This document shows, in pieces, positions 11,301 to 23,500 of a DNA stretch of 60,000 nucleotides. Position 1 is the stretch's first letter, and each line of letters begins with the position of its first letter. Made by a program: the position numbers and the translations under genes. Under the pieces are notes generated by a model, which worked only from the letters and a program-made list of their open reading frames with translations, made no database searches and was not told the origin of the DNA. Source of the stretch: Nematostella vectensis (Eukaryota; Cnidaria; Anthozoa; Actiniaria; Edwardsiidae); NCBI RefSeq assembly GCF_932526225.1, contig NC_064044.1:5732747-5792746 (forward strand). The letters run 5' to 3'.

Positions 11301-12029
11301 GCGGAAGGAATGGTAAATAACCGCATAGCAGAAGGAGGGCGTGGTCGCAACGACTTTATTCAGCTTATGCTAGATGCGCAGGCGCAAACGATAGAAGGCG
11401 TGCCAAAGCTGACACCGGACCAAATTGCAGCACAGTCCGTGACCTTTCTCATCGCAGGCTTCGAAACAACGGGAACCACCATGTCGAACACCGCCTACTT
11501 CTTAGCAACCCACCCTGATGTCCAGGAAAAACTCGTACAAGAGCTTGATAAAGCGCGCGAGAACCGGGGCGACATGTCCTTGTACGATCTGGCTCAAAAT
11601 ACCGAGTACCTGGACAAAGTCCTTAACGAAGTCCTTCGTCTTTGCCCCCCCGGATTTTCACTCGCGCGAAGATGCGCCGAGGAATGCACCATTGAAGGTG
11701 TACACTTCCCTAAAAATGTCGATGTGAATATCCCCGTGTACGTCCTGCATCGTGACCCTGATCTTTGGGAAAACCCAGAAGAGTTCGACCCTGAGCATTT
11801 CTCGCCCGAAGCCAAAGAGAAGCGCCACCCGTACTCGTTCATGCCATTCGGGGTGGGTCCTCGACAGTGCATCGGAATGAGGTTCGCCCTGCTGGAGATC
11901 AAGATGTGCCTGATGGCGGTTCTGGAGAAGTTTGTGTTCGAGCGAGCCCCCGAGACGCAGAAGTGGGATGGTGAGGCTGTGCTACTGCTGCGTCCCAAGG
12001 ACATGGTGCTTAGGATAAGGAAACGATAG
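5328..12029 (+). CDS. Cytochrome P450, clan 3 (CYP3A-like), three exons
   Basis: This is a membrane-anchored haem mono-oxygenase. Exons are 5328-5808, 10539-10731 and 11258-12029, with GT-AG junctions in phases 1 and 2, giving an uninterrupted 481-residue protein, close to the usual 490-510. Residues 1-20 form an N-terminal anchor. A proline-rich hinge (GPEPWPYIGN) follows. The I-helix oxygen-binding motif AGFETT is in exon 3, then the K-helix ExxR (EVLR), a PERF-like FDPEHF, and the haem-binding loop FGVGPRQCIGMRFA with the axial Cys. The start at 5328 is chosen because the anchor begins there; an upstream in-frame ATG at 5250 would add a poorly fitting leader. A TATA-like ATAATATATG lies near 5244, and AATAAA at 12804 is a possible polyadenylation signal. 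Intron 1 (4.7 kb) holds several transposon remnants. The exact CYP family cannot be set by eye. Confidence 0.9.
6364..7463. mobile_element. Possible decayed DNA transposon in P450 intron 1
   Basis: The palindromic motif CCTGAGTATCAGG lies at the left (about 6382-6394). A related CCAGATACTCAGG lies at the right (about 7438), followed by an outer CTGTATA block on each side in inverted orientation. Another copy of the motif is internal, near 6716. Between them, a (TA)n stretch at 6550-6567 resembles a TATA box, and an open frame from 6604 begins MADSKSAFDLALAESEKSF. No transposase motif is recognisable and no clear target duplication was found, so this is a weak call. Confidence 0.3.
8156..8325. 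repeat. Cluster of TGCTCGC motifs
   Basis: About ten copies of TGCTCGC or close variants occur within 170 bases, with irregular spacing of 10-30 bases and T-rich spacers. This is not a simple microsatellite. It lies inside P450 intron 1, and no gene is present. It may be an old degenerate tandem repeat or a cluster of protein-binding sites. Confidence 0.4.
8464..9491. mobile_element. 1.03-kb TTAA-type DNA transposon with THAP remnant (Kolobok-like)
   Basis: The ends are inverted repeats of about 90 bp. The left end starts GGAATGACCGGGGAAGAATG. The reverse complement of the right end starts GGAATGACCGGGGAAGAATC, and the match continues through CCACCGGAAGT and CCCATAC to TTGTATTTT. The right flank is TTAA (9492-9495); the left flank is GTAA (8460-8463), one base different. 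TTAA duplication plus a THAP domain points to the Kolobok superfamily, though piggyBac-type MITEs also use TTAA. The interior is far too short for a full transposase, so this is an internally deleted, non-autonomous copy in P450 intron 1. Confidence 0.65.
9081..9345 (+). pseudogene. THAP-domain zinc finger remnant
   Basis: Starting at ATG 9081 the translation begins MGCSNNHYTTHVSIHASPKD, which matches the N-terminal part of a THAP (C2CH) DNA-binding domain. After a frame change near 9145, the second half appears with ALCSSHFADE and, downstream, LPTLHH. At least one frameshift and internal stops (around 9179 and 9243) break it. It lies inside the TTAA-type transposon just before the right end, so it was probably the DNA-binding domain of that element's transposase. 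A captured or host THAP gene fragment is the alternative. Confidence 0.6.
9740..9851. repeat. Short palindromic MITE-like repeat
   Basis: The two halves form a long hairpin. GGTCCGTATCGTAAAATACC (from 9759) pairs with a right arm ending in CATTTCACGATACGGACC (to 9831). The outer segments TCATTTACCA and its partner TGGTAAATAA extend the pairing to 9742-9850. A related GGTCCG/CGGACC segment is found at about 10418-10500. The element is non-coding and sits in P450 intron 1. Confidence 0.5.
10812..10976. repeat. (ATC)n/(ATT)n microsatellite in P450 intron 2
   Basis: This is a compound trinucleotide repeat of ATC, ATT and GTT units in 526-bp intron 2. The long open frames it creates on both strands are low-complexity artefacts, rich in Ile/Met or Asp/Asn, and are not genes. 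Confidence 0.85.
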
Positions 12030-12984
12030 ACGTCGAACGGTAACAGGATAAGGCCCCGTCATCACCACCCATGCTGGAGCCTCGCTTGCGTCACTATAAA
12101 ACAAATGTTCAAGAAACCAACCTAGTCCCAGGCGATCTGGTCTGGATTTCTATGCCGTGAGGCAAGAGGGGCTGGGGAGAGTGGTTCCCAGTGACGTCAC
12201 AACTCCGGCTAAGAACGTTTGGGACTGGGCGTTGGCGCTGTTTTCACGGGGGGCAAAAAAAAATGCGAAATGTGCCAATTTTCTGAAACAGCCTTGAGAA
12301 GGAAGTGATGGGTCGCGCTTTTTCATGTGTAGTCTCTTTTGTGTTTCTTGTGATATAATTTAGGAACTCATGTACGGCGTATTTAGGTGGTTCAATTAAG
12401 TAACGAAACTGTATTTCTTGTTTTAGAAATTATTTTGCATCAGTCTTACTTTTTACGGTCAATTTGATATCCACTTTTAAAAACATTTTTCAATGTTTAT
12501 GCGAGGTTTCCGAGGATGAGCTGTGCTTACTAATACGTAAAATAAGTACTGTAATCAATATTTTTATTTAGTTTTGTCTGTGCAAAGAATATGTACACTC
12601 GTAAAACGATTCATTATTTCATTTGTAGTTGATAAGTGATTTGTAGATTTAAGAGAGAATTAACTAGAACTTCAAGCTGCAAACGGCCAAAAAAAATTAT
12701 CAATAGCTAAGGTATTCGTAGTTTAGTTATTTGTAGCTATGCTGAGTGACAATAGATATATATCCCCATCATATTGTGTAAAACGCTCAACACGTAGAGT
12801 TATAATAAAACAAAAAGTCCGAGGGCTATACAGTAAGGATGCAAGTATACCCACATGCTGATGTAGTCGATATAAATGAAGCAGATGCGCAGGGTGTGTG
12901 CGCTACCATATTAGTCACTAAAAAAGGGGTAATTTCCTATTGAAGGATTGGCAAATACTATGACTTTGGCATATAATACCTGAC
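12030..12984. other. P450 3' flank; no further gene
   Basis: The AT-rich sequence after the P450 stop codon holds a plausible 3' UTR with AATAAA at 12804. I see no coding potential. A pure C tract of about 18 bases near 12990 marks the start of a repeat shared with 30.9 kb. Confidence 0.4.
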
Positions 12985-13600
12985 TGCCACCCCCCCCCCC
13001 CCCCCCAATCCCACACGCACACACACAGAATATCCAGGGTTCGCGTTCGATTGTTTTATTTTTCGTGCAATTACATTTAATACAGCTCATGGGGGCGTGA
13101 TAGGGGAAACCACATTTAAAACTCTCTTCCAAGCGTCTTCTATCACGGTCCTGAGCTCAGTTAGCTGACACCTTTTCATCCTAGTAAAAGGCGAGAAAGC
13201 ATTTATTTTTATCGGCTGACTTGGTAGTCACCCGTTCAGCCGTTCTTGGTGTCGCTAAGATCAACGGCTCTGTGCAGGAGACTGCTGCTTCATTAATGTG
13301 CAGATTATGTTTCTTTTTTTTTTTTAAATTACTATATGTTGTAGAATCAAGATGCAGGGACAAGGTCTCTAAGGGAACTTTAAAAGCACACTAGCAGACA
13401 TAAAATTGTCACAAGACGCGCTACTGGAAATGAGTGTTCACTGGTGTTTCGTGAAACATGCTTTTTTAAGGGGAATCAAGGCTCTAGATCCGTAAACCTC
13501 CACCCTAAAGCCGGCCAGTCATGGTAAGCAGTGGGAATGAACCGGATAAACCTTGCGTTGGTCGGGCACACATAGTGTGCCGTTCATGGTGTCGCTAAGA
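12985..13600 (-). pseudogene. Duplicated 3' end of a discoidin-type gene
   Basis: The segment 13060-13400 is a diverged copy of 31010-31300. It is followed on the minus strand by a remnant (about 13495-13580) of the last discoidin exon, readable as NARFIRFIPTAYHDWPA, which is paralogous to the intact exon at 13788-13931. The remnant has no splice acceptor and its frame is lost after WPAL. It most likely reflects duplication of the gene's terminal exon and 3' UTR downstream of the active gene. Confidence 0.55.
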
Positions 13601-13787
13601 TCAACGTCTCTGTGCAGATCAACGGCTCTGTGCTTCGAATGTACAAATTATTTCCTTTTTTTCAAAATTACTATAGAACCAAGACGTGGCTGACAAGGTC
13701 TCTTTCAGAGGCGCCACTGAAAAGTGCTCACAAAGAGGTGCCTGTATAATCTTTGTACAAAACTCATTTTTAAAGCTCTCAAGCTAT

Positions 13788-14508
13788 CTAGGCTCTAGAC
13801 CCGTACACCTCCACTCTAAAAGCCGGCCAGTTATTGTAAGCAGTGGGAATGAACTGGATAAACCGTGCTTTAGTCGGATTGGCGAGAGAGTTGCTTTTCA
13901 CGTCTGGCTCGTTCACGTTCCCTATAAATACCTATAAGTAAATGAATAGCAGGGTTTAGTACAAATCGTGCCACCATTTCAGGCATCTTGTAGTTTTCTT
14001 GTGAATTTTTGTGTTCCGCACTAGCATTGTTCTACATACATAGCCTTCTTGGGTTCATTTTATGCGGCATTTTCTGTCCATGGTTTTTCTTTTAAAAGGA
14101 TCAATTTTACTATAGGAATGGCAAAATCCTAAATGGCCGCCAACTTCAAGGTAACTGAATTGCGTAGTATAAAATATACGCCTACCTTTTCGGCGCCATT
14201 TTCTTGGTAGATGCTCCATATTCTGGCCTCAAGTGCGAATGAAAGCTTGTATTTGGTTGTCCACTCATTATATCGAGGATCCGTACCCCCTTGTGTAGCT
14301 ACTGCACAAACAATGTACACGGATATCATGTCGATTTGTAGGTATTGACCCCGGACCCCTTGGGACTTCGGTGCCCAGTACTTGGCGTGGTTCAGCCGAC
14401 CGAACCGAGGGTTACATTCGGAGAAATGTGATGATGCACTAAATCTGTTGTCAGGAATGATCGCACTGCTTTCGAGGCCAATAGCGGTATTACCGCAGGT
14501 TGTGATGT
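13788..14508 (-). CDS. F5/8 type C (discoidin) domain, last two exons
   Basis: Exon 14186-14508 (acceptor after TTGAAG, phase 1; donor GTAGGC, phase 0) encodes the N-terminal two thirds of a discoidin domain. It starts at CGNTAIGLESSAIIPD, includes YLQIDM and VATQGG, and ends at WSIYQENG. Exon 13788-13931 supplies the end, from VFIGN through ARFIQFIPTAYNNWPAFRVE and VYGSRA to the stop. The conserved first Cys of such domains is visible; the usual closing Cys after VYG is absent. Such domains bind phospholipids, carbohydrates or collagen at the cell surface. Confidence 0.85.
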
Positions 14509-17500
14509 CTTCAAGAAATACACAAGAAATATCGATTACTATAATGACCAAGAGAATTGTAATTTGTTCAGGATATCGGCATGGACATTGTTGTAGCTGA
14601 TGATGCAGCTGAACAGCGGTAAAAGCAAGAGTGATAGTGTATAGGGATAGTGAAGAGAATTATGATTTTGAAGATGATAATGTTTCGAGGTGGCTTTTAC
14701 AGATGATATCGATGATGATGATTTCAGCTTACCAATTTCACATGTACTGCCAGTGAATACACTGCTGCAGGTACACATGTAGCCAGGGTTATCAGCGGAG
14801 TTGGTGCAAGTTGCGCCATTCTTGCAGGGGCTGGAGTCACATGGTTGAACTGTTAAGACAACTATGTTTAATTGTACTTCTTAATGGAAAAAGTGAAAGA
14901 TGAATCGGTTCTCTGGATGCAATGAAGCAATTGGATGCAATGCCTGAAGAAGTATATGTATGGAGACGGGCAACGCAGAGACCACGAAATGCAAACGTTT
15001 TGGATTCTATACCCAAAAATAAAATTATTCATCAGGTTTTAGTAGCCGCCTTGACAAAGGATTGCAAAATAAAATCCGAAACCGTTGTATCTACCCTACT
15101 TTTATTATACTTTTTATTATAATATATTAAGAAAATTCCTATACCTCCAGTTCTCATTCCTTCCACGTATACCCACTACCTTGATTTTCGCATTCAAATC
15201 CCGTATACCCACTAGCACAAGCGCACGTAAAGCCGAAGTTGTCCGCCTTGTTAGCGCAAGCTCAGCCATTTTTGCAAGGACTGGAGTCGCATGGTTGGGC
15301 TTTGAAAAGTTATAATAACTTCGGTCAATTATAGTATGTGTTGTATTATCATTAAATGGAAAATTCAAGTACCTTGACTTTCGCATTCAATTCCCGTATA
15401 CGCACTAGCACAAGCGCACGTGTAGCCGGAGTTGTCCGCTTTGTTAGCGCAAGCTCCGCCATTTTTGCAAGGACTGGAGTCGCATGGTTGGACTGTTAAC
15501 AGTTATAATAGCTTTAGTAAATTATACTCATGTATACTCGCTCGGGCAAGTGCACGTGTAGCCAGTGTTGTCTGGTTTGTTGGTGCAAGATCCATTATTC
15601 TTGCAAGGACTGGAGTCGCACGGTTGGACTGTTAAAAGTTATGTTAACTTTGGTCAAGTATACTATCTGTTGTAATATCATTATGGAAAATTCAAGTACC
15701 TCGAATTTCGCATTCAATTCCCGTATACCCACTAGCACAAGCGCACGTGTAGCCGGAGTTGTCCGCCTTGTTAGCGCAAGCTCCGCCATTTTTGCAAGGA
15801 CTGGAGTCGCATGGTTGGACTGTTAAAAGTTATTATGACGTTTGTCAATTATTTTGTACTTGTTGTAATATTAATAAGTTGAAAAATCATGTACCTTGTG
15901 TTTCACAATCTGTCCCCGTATACTCGCTCGGGCAAGTGCACGTGTAGCCAGTGTTGTCTGGTTTGTTGGTGCAAGATCCACCATTCTTGCAAGGACTGGA
16001 GTCGCACGGTTGGACTGTTAAAAGTTATGTTAACTTTGGTCAAGTATACTATCTGTTGTATTATCATTATGGAAAATTCAAGTACCTCGAGTTTCGCATT
16101 CAATTCCAGTGAACCCACTAGCACACGCGCACGTGTAGCCAGTGTGGTCTGGTTTGTTGACGCAAGCTCCGCCATTGTTGCATGGACTGGAGTCACATGG
16201 TTGGACTGTTAAAAGTTATTATGACGTTTGTCAATTATTCTGTACTTGTTGTAATATTAATAAGTTGAAAAATCATGTACCTTGTGTTTCACAATCTGTC
16301 CCCGTATACTCGCTCGGGCAAGTGCACGTGTAGCCAGTGTTGTCTGGTTTGTTGGTGCAAGATCCACCATTCTTGCAAGGACTGGAGTCGCACGGTTGGA
16401 CTGTTAAAAGTTATGTTAACTTTGGTCAAGTATACTATCTGTTGTATTATCATTATGGAAAATTCAAGTACCTCGAGTTTCGCATTCAATTCCAGTGAAC
16501 CCACTAGCACACGCGCACGTGTAGCCAGTGTGGTCTGGTTTGTTGACGCAAGCTCCGCCATTGTTGCATGGACTGGAGTCACATGGTTGGACTGTTAAAA
16601 GTTATTATGACGTTTGTCAATTATTCTGTACTTGTTGTAATATTAATAAGTTGAAAAATCATGTACCTTGTGTTTCACAATCTGTCCCCGTATACTCGCT
16701 CGGGCAAGTGCACGTGTAGCCAGTGTTGTCTGGTTTGTTGGTGCAAGATCCACCATTCTTGCAAGGACTGGAGTCGCACGGTTGGACTGTTAAAAGTTAT
16801 GTTAACTTTGGTCAAGTATACTATCTGTTGTATTATCATTATGGAAAATTCAAGTACCTCGAGTTTCGCATTCAATTCCAGTGAACCCACTAGCACACGC
16901 GCACGTGTAGCCAGTGTGGTCTGGTTTGTTGACGCAAGCTCCGCCATTGTTGCATGGACTGGAGTCACATGGTTGGACTGTTAAAAGTTATTATGACGTT
17001 TGTCAATTATTCTGTACTTGTTGTAATATTAATAAGTTGAAAAATCATGTACCTTGTGTTTCACAATCTGTCCCCGTATACTCGCTCGGGCAAGTGCACG
17101 TGTAGCCAGTGTTGTCTGGTTTGTTGGTGCAAGATCCACCATTTATGCAAGGACTGGAGTCGCACGGTTGGACTATTAAAAGTTATGTTAACTTTGGTCA
17201 AGTATTCCATCTGTTGTATTATCATTAAATGGAAAATTCAAGTACCTTGAGTTTCGCATTCAATTCCCGTATACCCACTAGCACAAGCGCACGTGTAGCC
17301 GGAGTTGTCCGCTTTGTTAACGCAAGCTCCGCCATTCTTGCATGGACTGGAGTCACATGGTTTGACTTTGAAAAGTTATAACAACTTTGGTCAATTATAC
17401 TATCTGTTGTATTATAATTAAATGGAAAATTCAAGTACCTTGAGTTTCGCATTCAATTCCCGTATACCCACTAGCACAAGCGCACGTGTAGCCGGAGTTG

Positions 17501-20500
17501 TCCGCCTTGTTAGCGCAAGCTCCGCCATTTTTGCAAGGACTGGAGTCGCATGGTTGGACTGTTAACAGTTATAATAGATTTAGTAAATTATACTCTACTT
17601 GATGGAATACTATTCAGGGCAAAAATCTTGTACCTTGAGTTTCGCATTCTGCCCCCGTATACTCGCTCGGGCAAGTGCACGTGTAGCCAGTGTTGTCTGG
17701 TTTGTTGGTGCAAGATCCACCATTCTTGCAAGGACTGGAGTCGCACGGTTGGACTGTTAAAAGTTATGTTAACTTTGGTCAAGTATACTATCTGTTGTAT
17801 TATCATTATGGAAAATTCAAGTACCTCGAGTTTCGCATTCAATTCCAGTGAACCCACTAGCACACGCGCACGTGTAGCCAGTGTGGTCTGGTTTGTTGAC
17901 GCAAGCTCCGCCATTGTTGCATGGACTGGAGTCACATGGTTGGACTGTTAAAAGTTATTATGACGTTTGTCAATTATTCTGTACTTGTTGTAATATTAAT
18001 AAGTTGAAAAATCATGTACCTTGTGTTTCACAATCTGTCCCCGTATACTCGCTCGGGCAAGTGCACGTGTAGCCAGTGTTGTCTGGTTTGTTGGCGCAAG
18101 ATCCACCATTCTTGCAAGGACTGGAGGCGCACGGTTGGACTGTTAAAAGTTATGTTAACTTTGGTCAAGTATTCCATCTGTTGTATTATCATTAAATGGA
18201 AAATTCAAGTACCTTGAGTTTCGCATTCAATTCCAGTGAACCCACTAGCACAAGCGCACGTGTAGCCGGAGTTGTCCGCTTTGTTAACGCAAGCTCCGCC
18301 ATTCTTGCAAGGACTGGAGTCACATGGTTTGACTTTGAAAAGTTATTATGACGTTTGTCAATTATTCTGTACTTGTTGTAATATTAATAAGTTGAAAAAT
18401 CATGTACCTTGAGTTTCGCATTCAATTCCCGTATACCCACTAGCACAAGCGCACGTGTAGCCGGAGTTGTCCGCCTTGTTAGCGCAAGCTCCGCCATTTT
18501 TGCAAGGACTGGAGTCGCATGGTTGGACTGTTAACAGTTATAATAGCTTAAGTAAATTATACTCTACTTGATGGAATACTATTCAGTGGAGAAATCTTGT
18601 ACCTTGAGTTTCGCATTCTGTCCCCGTATACTCGCTCGGGCAAGTGCACGTGTAGCCAGTGTTGTCTGGTTTGTTGGTGCAAGATCCACCATTCTTGCAA
18701 GGACTGGAGTCGCACGGTTGGACTGTTAAAAGTTATGTTAACTTTGGTCAATTATACTATCTGTTGTATTATCATTAAATGGAAAATTCAAGTACCTTGA
18801 TTTTCGCATTCAATTCCCGTATACCCACTAGCACAAGCGCACGTGTAGCCGGAGTTGTCCGCCTTGTTAGCGCAAGCTCCGCCATTTTTGCAAGAACTGG
18901 AGTCGCATGGTTTGACTTTGAAAAGTTATAACAACTTTGGTCAATTATACTATCTGTTGTATTATAATTAAATGGAAAATTCAAGTACCTTGAGTTTCGC
19001 ATTCAATTCCCGTATACCCACTAGCACAAGCGCACGTGTAGCCGGAGTTGTCCGCCTTGTTAGCGCAAGCTCCGCCATTTTTGCAAGGACTGGAGTCGCA
19101 TGGTTGGACTGTTAACAGTTATAATAGATTTAGTAAATTATACTCTACTTGATGGAATACTATTCAGGGCAAAAATCTTGTACCTTGAGTTTCGCATTCT
19201 GCCCCCGTATACTCGCTCGGGCAAGTGCACGTGTAGCCAGTGTTGTCTGGTTTGTTGGTGCAAGATCCACCATTCTTGCAAGGACTGGAGTCGCACGGTT
19301 GGACTGTTAAACGTTATGTTAACTTTGGTCAAGTATACTATCTGTTGTATTATCATTATGGAAAATTCAAGTACCTTGAGTTTCGCATTCAATTCCAGTA
19401 AACCCACTAGCACACGCGCACGTGTAGCCAGTGTTGTCTGGTTTGTTGACACAAGCTCCGCCATTCTTACATGGACTGGAGTCACATATTTGGACTGTTA
19501 AAAGTTATTATGACGTTAGTCAATTATACTATATTTGTTGCAATATTATTTAGTTAAAAAATCCTGTACCTTGTGTTTCGCATTCAGTCCCCGTATACTC
19601 GCCCGTGCAAGTGCACGTGTAGCCAGTGTTGTTTGGTTTGTTGGCGCAAGATCCACCATTCTTGCAAGGATTGGATTCACATGGTGTGACTAAAAAGGTT
19701 AGGATTACTCTGTTAAGTTGTACGGTTTAATAGATCAATAGTAATAACAGACCAAGCAACGTTTTGTGTTCAGTCCCCTAATACCAACTAACAGACTCAG
19801 GTTAAGTTGCTACAGGAATTGCTACATCAATGTTTTTTTGGGTAATTTGCTAACGCCATTTTGAAAATTACCGAGAAGACGCTGAGAACGAGGTTGCATG
19901 AGCCCTAGCTCGCAGATTACCAATTCCTAATCTAAAACTAGAACATGCCACAAAGAGAGACTTGGGGCTTTCAGCCGCCCACAGCCACAAACCATGTACC
20001 AAGAGACAGTGTCGAATAACGTATGCGCATGCGTGGGCTCTGGCAAAAACAAACACAGTCCTAGTGTTGAATCGTTCGAGTAAAGGCACGAAAGGCTGAC
20101 TTTAGTCGCAGTTTTAACTAACTGTACAACATTAAAATCATACTGTACAAAAGATGACAGATTTGTTTGATAATGAGGGAGTCATAAAGAAATTTATAGC
20201 CTTAGCTTTGCGCTAGTTTTTCAGTCGTATTTGCCAAAATGTGACAGCTCGCCGGTAAAACGCCGCCATTTCAAAACAAAAAGGCTGGTTTAACCGCGAG
20301 GTACTGGAGCGGCCCTCATTCGTAACTTTTGAACCATTGAAGCTATTATGACCAAATTTTCAAAGAATCATTATCTGACAAAGGGTTACAAAATAATACA
20401 TAGTTGTTACCATAATAACACAATATGACGTGGCCATAAATAGCCTATCTTTCAAAACCTTTGCATAGAACATCCAAAATCCAAATAAGTTATCATAATC

Positions 20501-23500
20501 AGTTTGTCTTAAAAAAGCGACCGATATTCTTTATAAAATTGTCTTTGTGACGTCACGTTGACGTCACTTAAGTGAGCAGAAACGGGCAATATTTCTGTTT
20601 TTTTTAGATATGTATTTCTGTATGTCTTTTATCGATTATCTTATTATCTTGCAGTAAACATATATTATTAGTGACACTGTTTCTATGACAACAATATATG
20701 ACACCTGTGACGTCATTGATTGGCATGGTACCTTTAATATAGTATAAGTTTGCGAATGGACTGTTTATTAAAGTTATAATATAAATATCTTTCCTAAAAA
20801 TATTTTTTCCTACTTTTTATTCAAAATAGAAGAACATAAAAAGGATTTTGCCAGATTTAGATGTTAGTTAAAAAAACAGCGATTTTTAGCTGATTATGTG
20901 ACATCAGCACCGCTATCTTGGATCCGCCATCTTGGATTTAATGAAAGTTATTTATTTTAATCAATAAAAACTGGATAAATATTAATTCTTCGTTTCAAGT
21001 TGTATTAATGGTTTCAGGTGGATAGGACTTTTTTTCGCTATTTCTACAAGCACTCTTTCGAGAAGGTTAAAAATTGACAAAATAACACCACCTTTCCCCC
21101 CTCTAAAATAGAGATGTAAATTTTTATTGTGCTTTTTCAAAAATTAATATAAAACGTTTATATGACATGGATTTAAGTTGAGCACGTCATATTAATAGTA
21201 GATCTTAACGACTTAAAGCGTTTTGTCTAATTTTCATTGAACCTATGTCTCAAACTTGGTTGCTCTGGTTACCAGGGTACACATATCAAAATTTTGTTTA
21301 CACTAAACTGATCCCATTTTAAGAAAAGTCATCGAATTTCAATGCTCTAGCCCTACTAGTTAAAAAAAATATTACAGATCAAAGGTGCTGGGGGCCTCAA
21401 AAGCCTCACCCCCCCTTCCGCCGGTCTGAATAGGGTTGAGAAATTATACAAGTTTCATAAGTCTAAATGGGCATGGAATTCGTGAAGGAAACAATACCTT
21501 TTTCATGATCCAAAATCACTTTAAAGGAAATGAAAACACCATAATGGTAAATTCCTTAAAGATAATAAAACCAGAAGAATTTTTACGCTGGTTTATGGAA
21601 ATTGCTCGATCCTCTGTTTGAATCTCTTAAAAAACTTGTATTTCCTTCTTGTAATTTTCCAATTAATACCATAACGAAGCCTTATTGGTACGTTATAAAA
21701 TGATCCACAACACATATTGTACTGAAAAACTTGAAATATTAGTTAAAAAATCCTTATTTTGTACTATTTTCTATTGGAAGATCGTTGCCTATTTGACTTT
21801 CGTTGAAAACTTTTAGTTGACTATTTCTAGTTGCTAGGTGTACATTGCATTGTGCGAAGCGGGGCCCAGATAGCACTTTTGTCTCGTCCGAGTGTTATAG
21901 GGACCTTTATGGAAAATGGAATGGAAAAACAATGGAAAAACATACCATACATTTCATAATTATTTCCCGTGTTCTCTTACCACATGGGGAGACATTTGGA
22001 TCCGATTTAATTGGACAAACGCACGAGGCACCACCGCCAGCGAAGTCCACTTTGCACATTTTGTCATCAGGGCATGAACCTTGGACGCAGTCATTCTTAG
22101 CAATGAAATATAGAATATCATTTTTTTGATACGCACGTTACATTATGGTGCAGACATTATCGCATTGTTAGTGATAGATGTTGTGGTTGTCATATTTGTT
22201 TGATAGTAGTAGTGCTGGATAGAGTAGTAGTTTAAGTGTAGTTGAAGTAAGTACTTTTAATGGTGATTGTAGTTGTAGTGGCAGGGCCAGGGCTTTGTGT
22301 TTGTTGGGTCGGGGGTCGGGGGGGGGGGGGGTGGGGCACAACTGACATGAGGAAAACTGGGTGGCAAAGACACGCCCCTACTGGTCATACCCTAATAAAA
22401 AAACTGGGGGAGGAGGCAGGTCCCCCTTGGACTATAGACGTTATGGCACTAAGTGGGAGTGCTGTATGTTATTGTTAGTGATGGATAGACATTGTATTAC
22501 AATCCCGAGGGTGTCCGTGATAACAAGTTGTCTTTGGTTGTAATAACGTACCTTGGACCCAATATAGACACTTCCTGCTTTTTCCTCCAAGTCCTCTGGG
22601 TGTTGATGGCGAGTAGATATACTGGTCTGGCAGGTTTTTGATGTGGTGTCGTAGTTGACTGATTGACAGACCTCACTTAGATAGCAATTTACACTGCATT
22701 GTTCCAGAGAGATGTCTGTGAAGCTATTTTCGATGTGACTTTTGAGATGATTTCCATGTTGAACGTCATTCAGTGGCATTTTCTTGCACTTTCCATTTTG
22801 TAATCCTTATAAGCAAATAAAAGTGGCGGGATATGTTAAAGCAAAAGGTGTATAGTCAAGGCATGATCAGGCTAAGAAATATGAGAAAATCTATGATAAC
22901 AGAAGGGGTAAAGCTCGCCTAAAACGAAAGGCTCAAATGAATACTAGTGCATTTGAGACACACGCTCTCACGTTGAAGTTGTTACTAATATTACAACCCT
23001 AATAATGGAAAATATCGTCATTTACTACTTTATCCTCCGTTTTTTATTTTATCTTATCTAACTTCCATACCACTGCTCTAAAAAGTGGAGTTGGGCTGTC
23101 CCCTGCTCCATGTGAGGAGGATTTAGTCAGAGACATTTTTGGCATGCTCCCCAGGGAAAGTTTTATTTTAACACTACCGAGTTTGACACAGTGTCCGAGG
23201 TTTTACAGCGCTAGATTTGTTGTGACTTTATGGAAAATGTCGTCCTTTACTCCTTTCTCCTCGATTTTTTTCATTTATGTTTATGCTATCCTGTATTTAC
23301 TTATTCTCCATACCACTCAGGCGCGCACACACCCCCTCATTTCTTATAAAGGAATCGTAAAATACTATGCTTTTTCCATATGATTCATATGACTGCGCAC
23401 CCCCCCCCCCCCCTCTCTGCAAATCCAGGGAACGCGCCTGCCACTGATCTAAAAAGTGTCCCTTCCCGTGTCCACTGCCTGTGCTTAAAGCCGCATTGTC

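Larger units (their letters stand above)
14733..19689 (-). repeat. Array of 25 EGF-like exons
   Basis: Exons (left to right) start at 14733 (117 bp), 15180, 15373, about 15530 (truncated), 15700, 15895, 16086, 16281, 16472, 16667, 16858, 17053, 17246, 17439, 17634, 17825, 18020, 18213, 18408, 18603, 18796, 18989, 19184, 19375 and 19570. Apart from the first and the truncated one, each is 120 bases and phase 1-1. A typical one reads VQPCDSSPCKNGGSCTN and continues with a NTGYTCTCPSEYTG segment, giving the six EGF cysteines. Two alternating subtypes occur (CxNKPDNTGYTCTC and CVNKPDHTGYTCAC). None has a clear calcium-binding D-I/V-D/N-E start, so they look non-calcium-binding. The repeated open frames on the plus strand are shadows. 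Confidence 0.85.

Noticed and set aside
15889-19500. Long repeated open frames on the plus strand in the EGF region, and a CRISPR-like look of regular repeats
   Set aside because: They are antisense shadows of minus-strand EGF exons; the units are 386 bp with coding sequence, not short direct repeats with unique spacers.
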